Position numbers and translations under genes: made by a program
Shown here: piece after piece, positions 6,506 through 12,091 of the stretch
How positions within the stretch are numbered: position 1 is the first letter of the stretch
How the letters are laid out: every line of letters starts with the position of its first letter
The notes under the pieces: model-generated
What the model was told of the DNA's origin: nothing
Databases searched by the model: none
What the model saw: only the letters and a program-made list of their open reading frames with translations
Source: Bacteroidales bacterium
GTDB taxonomy: Bacteria; Bacteroidota; Bacteroidia; Bacteroidales; 4484-276
DNA: 12,091 nucleotides
Reading direction: 5' to 3'
Assembly (NCBI GenBank): GCA_018400545.1
Contig: JAGYLT010000039.1
Span: 1-12,091, forward strand

Positions 6506-7693
6506 TTAGAATCCGCGTTTGGATTCGGAAACGTTTTTGATGTGCTGAAAAATCTTCTTGTCGGCATCGGTAAATTCCACATTTCGCCGTCTGAGCACTT
6601 TGCTGGCTACGGTCATGGCTTTATCGAAATTGTAGGGTTTAAATCCTGATGTTCCACCCCACATAAATGAAGGTATGAAATTGCGCTGGAATCCCGGGCC
6701 AAAAATATTGCAGCTTACGCCCACCACAGTTCCGGTGTTGAACATGGTGTTGATGCCACATTTGGAATGGTCTCCCATAATGAGTCCGCAGAATTGCAGT
6801 CCGGATGAAACGAAAGTATGATTGGGGTAGTTCCAGACGCGAACTTCGTCGTAGGTATTTTTCAGGTTCGAAGAATTGGTATCCGCACCCAGGTTGCACC
6901 ACTCGCCAATTACTGAATTTCCGAGGAATCCGTCATGTGCCTTATTGGCGAAACCGAGGAAAACCACATTATTCAGTTCACCGCCTACCTTGCAGTGTGG
7001 GCCAATGGTTGTGGGGCCGTAAATTTTTGCACCCATCTTCACTGTGGCATTGTCGCACAGGGCAAAGGGCCCGCGGATATGTGCGCCTTCCATAACTTCG
7101 GCATTGTTGCCGATGTAAATGGAACCATTTTCAGTGTTGAGGGTTGCGCCGAAAACTTTGGCTCCTTTTTCTATAAATAGTTTTCCTTTTCCCAGCACGG
7201 TATTCGACGCATCCGGCTTTTGGGATTTCCGCCTGCGGGTGATCATTTTGAAATCTTCCTCAAGGAATTCACCATTTTTCGAAAATATTTCCCAGGGGTA
7301 TTCGATCTTTCTAACGGGCTTTTCGCTTTCGAGGCGGATGGTTTCTACTTTGCCCAGATCTTTTGAAACCTCCAGTTGCGATACGTCCATGTGCTGGGCG
7401 ATAACTTTCTCTTCGCAAACCAGCGATTCGTTTACTTTAAGCGCCCTGATTTGCTTAACCATATCAGCATCCGGAATGATGGAACCGTTGATTAAAATGG
7501 TATTTTTTTCCTTTTTAATGGGATATTTTACAGCCAGGTAGCTTTCGGTGAGTGTTGAAGTTTTGGCCTTAAGCAGTCTTTCCCATTTCTCCCTGATGGT
7601 CAGGATGCCTGCCCTGATGTCTGCCACAGGTCGGGTATATGTTAATGGCAACAAATGGTTTCTGGAATGATCATCGAAAAGTATGAAATTCAT
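6506..7693 (-). CDS. GlmU-like protein: putative sugar nucleotidyltransferase with hexapeptide acyltransferase domain
   Basis: A 395-residue cytoplasmic protein that matches the Bacteroidota alternative GlmU type (TIGR03991-like). In that type one protein is thought to acetylate glucosamine-1-phosphate and form UDP-GlcNAc for peptidoglycan and lipopolysaccharide. The N-terminus (1-150: NFILFDDHSRNHLLPLTYTR, then PVADIRAG) lacks the LAAGxGTRM signature of classical pyrophosphorylases. Residues about 166-335 are hexapeptide repeats of a left-handed beta helix. Within it, KAHDGFLGNSVIGEWCNLGA (251-270) aligns with the GlmU acetyltransferase active site, with H253 at the place of the catalytic His (E. 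coli His363). A basic C-terminal tail follows. It could instead act only as an acyltransferase. A TACATTTG promoter element lies about 110 bases upstream, overlapping the end of the L31 unit. Confidence 0.88.
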   Translation of the reverse strand: MNFILFDDHSRNHLLPLTYTRPVADIRAGILTIREKWERLLKAKTSTLTESYLAVKYPIKKEKNTILINGSIIPDADMVKQIRALKVNESLVCEEKVIAQHMDVSQLEVSKDLGKVETIRLESEKPVRKIEYPWEIFSKNGEFLEEDFKMITRRRKSQKPDASNTVLGKGKLFIEKGAKVFGATLNTENGSIYIGNNAEVMEGAHIRGPFALCDNATVKMGAKIYGPTTIGPHCKVGGELNNVVFLGFANKAHDGFLGNSVIGEWCNLGADTNSSNLKNTYDEVRVWNYPNHTFVSSGLQFCGLIMGDHSKCGINTMFNTGTVVGVSCNIFGPGFQRNFIPSFMWGGTSGFKPYNFDKAMTVASKVLRRRNVEFTDADKKIFQHIKNVSESKRGF

Positions 7694-7755
7694 GTTGATC
7701 TGGTATTTTTAGTATGACGGCAATTTGGATAAACCAAAACATGTTACATGCTTTT

Positions 7756-7775
7756 AAAGGGAACTCCCTTTTTTT
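7756..7775 (+). terminator. Hairpin with T-run in the leader of the GlmU-like gene
   Basis: AAAGGG (7756-7761), loop AACT, CCCTTT (7766-7771), then further T to 7775. On the plus strand it has terminator form, but no plus-strand gene lies just upstream. On the minus strand it falls inside the approximately 100-base leader of the GlmU-like gene, where it would fold as a 6-bp hairpin without a T-tail. It may block antisense transcription or structure the leader. Confidence 0.4.
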
Positions 7776-7800
7776 GTTTAGGCTTGTCCAAGTTGGGTTA

Positions 7801-7808
7801 CAAATGTA
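7801..7808 (-). promoter_or_regulatory. Bacteroidota -7 element for the GlmU-like gene
   Basis: The minus strand reads TACATTTG, an exact TAnnTTTG match. The -33 position falls in the T-run of the L31 terminator, so the L31 terminator and this promoter overlap. The predicted start near 7795 gives a leader of about 100 bases. Confidence 0.5.
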
Positions 7809-7821
7809 GATAAATTAATCC

Positions 7822-7849
7822 AAAAAAAAGCCCTCTGAAAAAGAGGGCT
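7822..7849 (-). terminator. Rho-independent terminator of the L31 gene
   Basis: On the minus strand, AGCCCTCT (7849-7842) and AGAGGGCT (7836-7829) form a perfect 8-bp GC-rich stem with loop TTTTC, followed by a run of eight T (7829-7822). It lies 23 bases after the L31 stop codon. No T-run follows on the plus strand, so it works in the minus direction. Confidence 0.93.
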
Positions 7850-7871
7850 CTTGATATTGTTGGTGGAGGGA

Positions 7872-8135
7872 TTATTTTTTCCCGTCCAGATGTTTCTTGT
7901 ACCTGTTCTTAAATTTATCAACACGACCTGCAGTATCAACAAGTTTCATCTTTCCTGTGAAGAAAGGGTGGGAGGTGTGCGAAATTTCAAGCTTGATGAG
8001 CGGGTAATCCTTACCATCTTCCCACTTGATTTTTTCTTTCGAGTTGGCCGTGGATTTTGTGAGAAATTTGTAGCCATTCGACATATCCTGGAAAACTACG
8101 AACCTGTATTCCTTTGGATGAATTCCTTTTTTCAT
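7872..8135 (-). CDS. rpmE2: 50S ribosomal protein L31, type B (zinc-independent)
   Basis: Component of the large ribosomal subunit, at the bridge to the small subunit. 87 residues, the usual length of type B. Starts [17 protein letters not shown] and carries SHPFFTGK (55-62) and [11 protein letters not shown] (69-79), all characteristic. It has no cysteine at all, so the four-Cys zinc site of type A L31 is absent; type B proteins normally lack it. In organisms with both types, the B form replaces the zinc form under zinc limitation; in Bacteroidota it is commonly the only L31. It is a single-gene unit with its own promoter (8163-8192) and terminator (7822-7849). Confidence 0.97.
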   Translation of the reverse strand: MKKGIHPKEYRFVVFQDMSNGYKFLTKSTANSKEKIKWEDGKDYPLIKLEISHTSHPFFTGKMKLVDTAGRVDKFKNRYKKHLDGKK

Positions 8136-8162
8136 GTTTAAATACCTTTAATTTTGGGCGTG

Positions 8163-8192
8163 CAAAAGTAGTAATTAATATTTCAAAAACAA
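8163..8192 (-). promoter_or_regulatory. Promoter of the L31 gene
   Basis: The minus strand has TTG (8192-8190), a 19-base spacer, and TACTTTTG (8170-8163), an exact TAnnTTTG match at canonical Bacteroidota spacing. It predicts a start near 8157 and a very short leader of about 20 bases. Confidence 0.75.
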
Positions 8193-8243
8193 TGTTTTAT
8201 CGCAAAATAATTTTTGCTTGTTGAAAAGTCTGGTTTTGTGTCA

Positions 8244-9407
8244 TCACGAAAGTTCCATCAAAAACCGGATGGTATCTACGTTATCGGCATATTCCCAAAG
8301 TTGCGGATGTTGGGCCTTGCCGGGTTTCACAGCGTTTTTTATCCGGGCTTCCGATGAAACGACACATTGGATATGATCGGCATGGGTCAAAATTTCGTTG
8401 TTCAAATCTTCAATACTTTCGTAATGTTCGTAATGCAACACAGCTACGGGTGAGGCAATTGCAGCGTCTTCCTTTGCGATTAAAAATCCGGTATCGAAAT
8501 GCGGGGTGTTGTTCACCAGATAAATGGACTTGTTGTATTCGTAATTGTTTTGGTATTTGTGATTTTCGGAAACTCCGGCCCATGGTTCTATGGCTTTGAA
8601 CAACGTGTGGAATTTATATCCTTTCGGAACATAGACTTTCGAAACATTGCGGCATCCCAAACCATAATATCTGAAGATGTCCTCGCCAAGGGCGACCAGT
8701 TCTTCCCGGGTTTCATTTCCGTGGAGTACGGCAACCCCATTTCGGTTTTTACGAATGAGGTTGGGATATTTGCCAAAGTAGTATTCAAAATATCTTGAGG
8801 TGTTGTTGCTGCCGGTTGCTATAATGGCGTCAAAATCCGATAATTTATTTTCGGTAAAAATGGCTTGCCCCCTGAATCCCGGCTCCAGCTTTTCGAAAAT
8901 GCGGTGGATCAGCGGCAGAAGCTTGTTGTCGTTAGAAGATAGTTTCCCGATGAGTTTGTTTCCGGTAAGCATCACACTCATGTAATCGTGAAATCCTACG
9001 AGCGGTACATTCCCGGCCATCACTACTGCGATGGCCAAATTTTTTTTCTGATCGAAAATTTTGTCAGGGTATCTGTCGAGCCATCGTTCAACTTTAAGTC
9101 TATCGAGGCTGCTTCCGAGTGCGTCAATGGCGAACCTTACATTTTCAGGCGTAAACCATCCATTGTATTGATGACTGACCTCCACAAGGTGGTTGAGTTC
9201 GTCAATTTCTTTCCGAACACTGTGGAATGAGTCCGGGTCCGGGTTTTTCAGAATCTCACCCAGTTTGGCACATGCATTTATCCGATCAGTTAAATTCACA
9301 TTTATGACTTTTTCGCAAAGGTAATTCAAAATTAACGATCCGTTGATCTCAGCCGGATTGTTATCATAGCGAATCCACATTGTATTAAACCGGTTAAAAG
9401 TCTTCAT
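8244..9407 (-). CDS. LuxC-type acyl-CoA reductase
   Basis: A 387-residue protein of the LuxC/acyl-CoA reductase family (PF05893), an aldehyde-dehydrogenase-like fold that reduces an acyl thioester to the aldehyde with NAD(P)H. Visible landmarks: VMAGNVPLVGFHDYMSVML (129-147), the nucleotide-binding-like ATGSNNTSRYFEYYFGKYP (197-215), RKNRNGVAVLHGNE (219-232), and the likely catalytic Cys252 in YGLGCRNVSKVYVP (248-261). The C-terminal half continues to a conserved-looking end. There is no luxAB, luxD or luxE homologue nearby, so bioluminescence is not implied. Bacteroidota commonly encode such a protein, often beside a 4Fe-4S ferredoxin gene, but no ferredoxin is adjacent here. An alternative start is Met10. 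No Shine-Dalgarno sequence is seen. The physiological substrate is unknown. It is divergent from the acidic-protein gene across 174 bases. Confidence 0.9.
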   Translation of the reverse strand: MKTFNRFNTMWIRYDNNPAEINGSLILNYLCEKVINVNLTDRINACAKLGEILKNPDPDSFHSVRKEIDELNHLVEVSHQYNGWFTPENVRFAIDALGSSLDRLKVERWLDRYPDKIFDQKKNLAIAVVMAGNVPLVGFHDYMSVMLTGNKLIGKLSSNDNKLLPLIHRIFEKLEPGFRGQAIFTENKLSDFDAIIATGSNNTSRYFEYYFGKYPNLIRKNRNGVAVLHGNETREELVALGEDIFRYYGLGCRNVSKVYVPKGYKFHTLFKAIEPWAGVSENHKYQNNYEYNKSIYLVNNTPHFDTGFLIAKEDAAIASPVAVLHYEHYESIEDLNNEILTHADHIQCVVSSEARIKNAVKPGKAQHPQLWEYADNVDTIRFLMELS

Positions 9408-9474
9408 TATCAGTGTGTGTATTTGGGGTAAAGGAGCAGTTACAAACCCGGTTGAAAAATAATTTTCTGGTTTC

Positions 9475-9506
9475 TTGTTTTTTTCGAAAACAGCGTTCTA
9501 TATTTG
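9475..9506 (+). promoter_or_regulatory. Promoter of the acidic-protein gene
   Basis: TTG (9475-9477), a 21-base spacer, and TATATTTG (9499-9506), an exact TAnnTTTG match. It predicts a start near 9513 and a leader of about 69 bases. That leader begins with a small hairpin, GCACC (9517-9521) with GGTGC (9533-9537). The rest of the divergent gap shows no strong minus-strand promoter for the acyl-CoA reductase. Confidence 0.7.
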
Positions 9507-9581
9507 TCCGCCGTTGGCACCGCGATGCTTTTGGTGCAAATGTTCTGATAATTAAATGGTTAAACAAATCTGAATTTCTGA

Positions 9582-9887
9582 ATGGTTAAGAAAAGGGTCA
9601 TTAAAAACATCGACAAAATTTCAGATGAGGTCAGGGAGGCTATCCGTGAAAAATACCCGGAAGGCTGGCATAATCAGGTGATTCGGGTCAACAAGGGTGA
9701 CAACACTTTTTTTCATGCCATAACCGTGGATACCGAAGATACCTCATACATGATCAAAGTGAATGTAAAGGTCGATTCCATCGAAGAGCTCGAAAAACTG
9801 GAGAACCAGGATGATGATTATGATGATGATGACGATACCATCGCCGGCGGGGAAGAGGATATCAAAGATTTGAACGATGAAGATTAA
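9582..9887 (+). CDS. Small acidic protein of unknown function
   Basis: A 101-residue cytoplasmic protein. Residues 1-30 are basic to mixed and likely helical (VKKRVIKNIDKISDEVREAI). Residues 31-66 look like a small beta sheet (QVIRVNKGDNTFFHAITVDT, then YMIKVNVKVD). The tail from 67 is extremely acidic, with QDDDYDDDDD (76-85) and EEDIKDLNDED at the end. I do not recognise a named family; similar proteins with acidic tails seem common in Bacteroidota. An acidic tail of this kind often mimics nucleic acid or binds basic proteins, but that is inference. It is a single-gene unit with a good promoter at 9475-9506. The ATG follows an AT-rich leader without a clear Shine-Dalgarno sequence. Confidence 0.85.
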   Translation: MVKKRVIKNIDKISDEVREAIREKYPEGWHNQVIRVNKGDNTFFHAITVDTEDTSYMIKVNVKVDSIEELEKLENQDDDYDDDDDTIAGGEEDIKDLNDED

Positions 9888-9905
9888 TTGCTGCCCGGAT
9901 GGTTT

Positions 9906-10012
9906 GTTGTTAAAGTTTATAATTCAGAATACTTAGCCCGGTTCCTGATCAAGTTTCTGAAAGTAAATGTTTGTCCCCAACGAAAACGGTAATCCTTTCG
10001 TTGTTAAAGTTT
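9906..10012 (+). repeat. 13-bp direct repeat upstream of lplA
   Basis: GTTGTTAAAGTTT occurs at 9906-9918 and again at 10000-10012, 94 bases apart, in the 194-base gap between the acidic-protein gene and lplA. The sequence is AT-rich, so chance cannot be excluded. The second copy overlaps the right arm of the inverted repeat at 9978-10003. Confidence 0.5.
9978..10003 (+). repeat. 8-bp inverted repeat upstream of lplA
   Basis: CAACGAAA (9978-9985) and TTTCGTTG (9996-10003) are a perfect 8-bp inverted repeat with a 10-base spacer. It lies about 90 bases after the acidic-protein gene and about 50 bases before the lplA -7 element. The following TTAAAGTTTTC is only partly T-rich, so it may be a weak terminator or an operator. 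Confidence 0.5.
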
Positions 10013-10054
10013 TCTAAAAATTCCCGCTTTAATCAACCCCTTAAATTATCCCTG

Positions 10055-10062
10055 TAATTTTG
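10055..10062 (+). promoter_or_regulatory. Bacteroidota -7 element for lplA
   Basis: TAATTTTG matches TAnnTTTG exactly and predicts a start near 10068, only about 14 bases before the lplA ATG. No clear -33 TTG is seen at the usual spacing. Confidence 0.55.
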
Positions 10063-10081
10063 CGCCTTCAAAATCTGCAAA

Positions 10082-11062
10082 ATGCTTTGTATAGAAAGAG
10101 ATTACACCAATCCATATTTTAATATTGCTGCCGAAGAATACGTCCTCAAAGAGATCGAAGATGATGTTTTTATGCTTTGGCGCAACAATCCCTGTATTAT
10201 TGTTGGCAAGCACCAAAACACGCTGGCCGAGATCAACCTGGATTATGTATCCAAAAACAATATTCCAGTGGTACGCCGGATAACAGGCGGGGGTACGGTT
10301 TTTCACGACCTGGGGAATCTCAACTTTACATTCGTTCAAAATGGAAAACCGGAGGAACTGGTCAACTTTAAAAAGTTTACCCAACCCATTATCGATGTGT
10401 TGCAGCAACTCGGTGTTGAGGCCCGTTTCGAAGGCCGTAACGACCTGACCATTAAAGGGAAGAAGTTTTCGGGTAATGCCGAACATGTACATAAAAATCG
10501 TGTGTTGCACCACGGAACGCTCCTGTTTTCGGCGCAGCTCGGGCACCTCACCGATGCGCTGAAAGTGAGTCCGGAAAAGTTTTCTGACAAAGCTGTGAAA
10601 TCTGTCCGCAGCCGCGTAACCAATATCATCGAGCATCTTCAGATGGAAATGAATGTGATGGAGTTTAAGGAGAAAATCCTGGATCACATTAAAGCCACCT
10701 ACCCCGATATGAAAGTCATCCATTTTAACAAAACGGATATCGAAAAAATCAATCGGCTGGCCGATGAAAAATACAAAACCTGGGAGTGGAATTTTGGCTA
10801 TTCACCAAAATATAATTTTTCGAGAAGCATCAAGGCCAATGGCGGGAATATTCAGTATCACTTAGAAGTGAAGAATGGTATTATCGAAAAAATTAAGATT
10901 TACGGGGATTATTTTAGCATGCTCGATACATCCGGGGTGGAGCAGTTGCTGATAAACCAGCCCCACGAAAGAAATGCCATTGCTGAGCGGTTACAATCTA
11001 TTGATATCGGTAAATATTTTAAAAATGTTACCATGGATGAATTTGTGAACGGCATGTTTTAA
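10082..11062 (+). CDS. lplA: Lipoate-protein ligase A
   Basis: Cytoplasmic enzyme that activates free lipoate with ATP and attaches it to lysines of lipoyl domains, such as pyruvate and 2-oxoglutarate dehydrogenase E2 and glycine-cleavage H protein. At 326 residues it is a full-length two-domain LplA. Catalytic domain: FNIAAEEYVL (13-22), VGKHQNTLAEIN (41-52), the lipoyl-AMP loop RRITGGGTVFHDLGNLNFTF (65-84), GRNDLTIKGKKFSGNA (118-133) with K128 at the position of E. coli Lys133, HHGTLLF (143-149), and SVRSRVTNI (174-182). The accessory C-terminal domain begins about residue 215 and shows TWEWNFGYSPKYNFSR (233-248). The start is fixed by family alignment and by the short leader after the -7 element. 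It is followed 62 bases later by the DUF1338 gene on the same strand. Confidence 0.97.
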   Translation: MLCIERDYTNPYFNIAAEEYVLKEIEDDVFMLWRNNPCIIVGKHQNTLAEINLDYVSKNNIPVVRRITGGGTVFHDLGNLNFTFVQNGKPEELVNFKKFTQPIIDVLQQLGVEARFEGRNDLTIKGKKFSGNAEHVHKNRVLHHGTLLFSAQLGHLTDALKVSPEKFSDKAVKSVRSRVTNIIEHLQMEMNVMEFKEKILDHIKATYPDMKVIHFNKTDIEKINRLADEKYKTWEWNFGYSPKYNFSRSIKANGGNIQYHLEVKNGIIEKIKIYGDYFSMLDTSGVEQLLINQPHERNAIAERLQSIDIGKYFKNVTMDEFVNGMF

Positions 11063-11124
11063 ACCGAAACCATGCTATGGCGTTAAAAAAATAAATCAAA
11101 CTTAAAATATAAAACGAGAAAGAC

Positions 11125-11934
11125 ATGAATAAAGAAGCATTATTTGCAAAGCTCTGGGATATTTACACCACCCAGAATCCATCGGTACAAAAGGTTTACG
11201 ATCTTTTTGTTAATGAAGGTGAAACCGTTGAAAACGATCATATTGCCTTCCGCACTTACGATGATCCGAGAGTAAATGTGGATGTGCTGGCAAAGCCGTT
11301 TCTCGCAGCGGGGTATGAAGAAAAGGGCGACTATCAGTTTGAGGCCAAAAAATTATACGCCAAACATTTCGAGCACAAAACAGATAAAAAGGCCCCACGC
11401 GTTTTTATTAGTCAATTAAAAACCGCTGAGTTCAGTGATTTTCTGCAGAAAACCGTAAAGCAAATTGTGGATAAAATTCCGGAAGACCTGTTGAAATCAG
11501 ACGAGCTGATCTTTAGCGGAAATACCTGGGAAACGCCGTCATACGAAATTTACCAGCAGTTGCGCGAAGAATCGGAATATGCCGCCTGGCTTTATGTTTA
11601 TGGTTTTTGTGCCAACCACTTCACGGTAAGCATCAATTACCTGGAAAAACTAAATTCGGTACAGAAGGTGAATCAGTTTCTAAAAGATAACGGATATCTG
11701 ATCAACGATTCAGGCGGTGAAATAAAGGGTACCCCCGAAGAGCTGTTAGAGCAGTCGAGCATTAAATCGGAGATTGTGGCCGTGGATTTTGAGGAAGGCG
11801 CTTTTGAAGTGCCGGGTTGCTACTACGAATTTGCCCGCCGCTATCCCGATAAAGACGGCAAACTTTACTCCGGTTTCATTGCCAAATCCGCCGACAAGAT
11901 TTTCGAGAGCACCGATTATTATAAGAAGGATTAA
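11125..11934 (+). CDS. DUF1338 (HglS-like) non-heme iron enzyme
   Basis: A 269-residue protein of the DUF1338 family. The characterised member, Pseudomonas HglS, is an Fe(II) enzyme that turns 2-oxoadipate into D-2-hydroxyglutarate in lysine breakdown. Metal and substrate residues appear kept: H39 and R43 in DHIAFRTY (spacing of four, as for HglS His70/Arg74), H165 in CANHFTVSINYL, and E235 in GCYYEFARRYP. This protein is much shorter than HglS (about 460 residues), so it is the compact family form and the substrate may differ. No signal peptide. A modest GAGAAAG precedes the ATG. No TAnnTTTG is present in the 62-base gap after lplA, so it is probably co-transcribed with lplA. Lipoylated 2-oxoacid dehydrogenases and a 2-oxoacid enzyme would then be expressed together, which is suggestive only. 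Confidence 0.92.
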   Translation: MNKEALFAKLWDIYTTQNPSVQKVYDLFVNEGETVENDHIAFRTYDDPRVNVDVLAKPFLAAGYEEKGDYQFEAKKLYAKHFEHKTDKKAPRVFISQLKTAEFSDFLQKTVKQIVDKIPEDLLKSDELIFSGNTWETPSYEIYQQLREESEYAAWLYVYGFCANHFTVSINYLEKLNSVQKVNQFLKDNGYLINDSGGEIKGTPEELLEQSSIKSEIVAVDFEEGAFEVPGCYYEFARRYPDKDGKLYSGFIAKSADKIFESTDYYKKD

Positions 11935-12019
11935 TTTTCACACGCTTCAGGAAATTATTAGTTTGGGTAAAGCCAGGCTTCAGGTTGTGGTTTCTGGCAA
12001 AATATAAAACCTCATTTAT

Positions 12020-12056
12020 CCGGGCTTTAGCATAAAAATAGCGGGCTAAAGCCCGG
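12020..12056. repeat. Perfect 12-bp inverted repeat, REP-like
   Basis: CCGGGCTTTAGC (12020-12031) and GCTAAAGCCCGG (12045-12056) are a perfect 12-bp inverted repeat with a 13-base loop. The right arm with its flank, GGGCTAAAGCCC, is itself a small palindrome. No T-run follows on either strand, so it is not an ordinary terminator. Short GGGCTAAAGCCC-type palindromes are typical of dispersed repeats linked with REP-associated transposases, but no such gene is in the window and this is the only copy here. The rest of 11935-12091 holds no gene. Confidence 0.75.
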
Positions 12057-12091
12057 GGAGAATGGTGTGATTGTGTTTTTTTAGCCACACG

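Noticed and set aside
8244..9407. Bioluminescence (lux) locus
   Set aside because: Only the LuxC-type reductase is present, with no luciferase or fatty-acid synthetase or transferase genes.
9408..9581. A tRNA or small structured RNA in the divergent gap
   Set aside because: No cloverleaf, TTC loop or long stem can be formed; only a promoter and a 5-bp leader hairpin are visible.
10046..10723. A 225-codon open frame on the minus strand opposite lplA
   Set aside because: It is fully antisense to a well-conserved lplA with intact motifs, its translation has no family character, and it is a reading-frame shadow.
11876..12088. A 70-codon minus-strand frame at the right edge
   Set aside because: It overlaps the end of the DUF1338 gene and runs through the inverted repeat; no start signal or family resemblance.
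1..12091. CRISPR array, insertion sequence, prophage or defence system
   Set aside because: No regularly spaced repeats, transposase, integrase or recognised defence protein was seen; gene content is mostly core metabolism.

Overview
The window reads as chromosomal core sequence from a member of the Bacteroidota, most plausibly Bacteroidales/Marinilabiliales-like (inference from gene style; no rRNA or other phylogenetic marker was available to confirm it). Supporting signs are several upstream elements matching the Bacteroidota -7 promoter consensus TAnnTTTG, few Shine-Dalgarno sequences, a zinc-independent type B L31, the Bacteroidota-type alternative GlmU-like protein, and a PepSY/lipoprotein pair. 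Twelve protein genes are supported. No tRNA, rRNA, CRISPR array, insertion sequence or phage gene was found.

Layout: (1) 1-886, minus: the N-terminal half of the 4-alpha-glucanotransferase malQ, cut by the window edge exactly at its catalytic aspartate. (2) 966-2172, minus: an OB-fold-like lipoprotein followed by a short PepSY-type membrane protein, with terminator-like hairpins between them and after them. (3) 2316-2846, plus: a Bacteroidota-style protein of unknown function with a CarD/Tudor-like N-terminus. (4) 2934-6308, minus: lon protease followed almost without gaps by a four-helix membrane protein and a VanZ-like membrane protein, a probable three-gene operon. (5) 6506-7693, minus: GlmU-like left-handed beta-helix protein. 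(6) 7872-8135, minus: ribosomal protein L31 type B, with a clear promoter and a clear terminator. (7) 8244-9407, minus: LuxC-type acyl-CoA reductase, divergent from (8) 9582-9887, plus: a small, very acidic protein. (9) 10082-11934, plus: lipoate-protein ligase lplA, then a DUF1338 (HglS-like) metalloenzyme. (10) 11935-12091: non-coding, with a perfect 12-bp inverted repeat.

No gap between genes exceeds 200 bases, so there are no long unexplained stretches. Most genes are housekeeping: glycogen/maltodextrin turnover (malQ), protein quality control (lon), amino-sugar nucleotide synthesis (GlmU-like), translation (L31) and lipoylation (lplA). The less understood parts are the PepSY/lipoprotein pair, the membrane partners of lon, the acyl-CoA reductase, the acidic protein, and the lplA-DUF1338 pairing, which may touch 2-oxoacid or lysine breakdown. 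I saw no convincing new multi-gene defence or mobile system; the findings are about unusual protein variants and small DNA structures.
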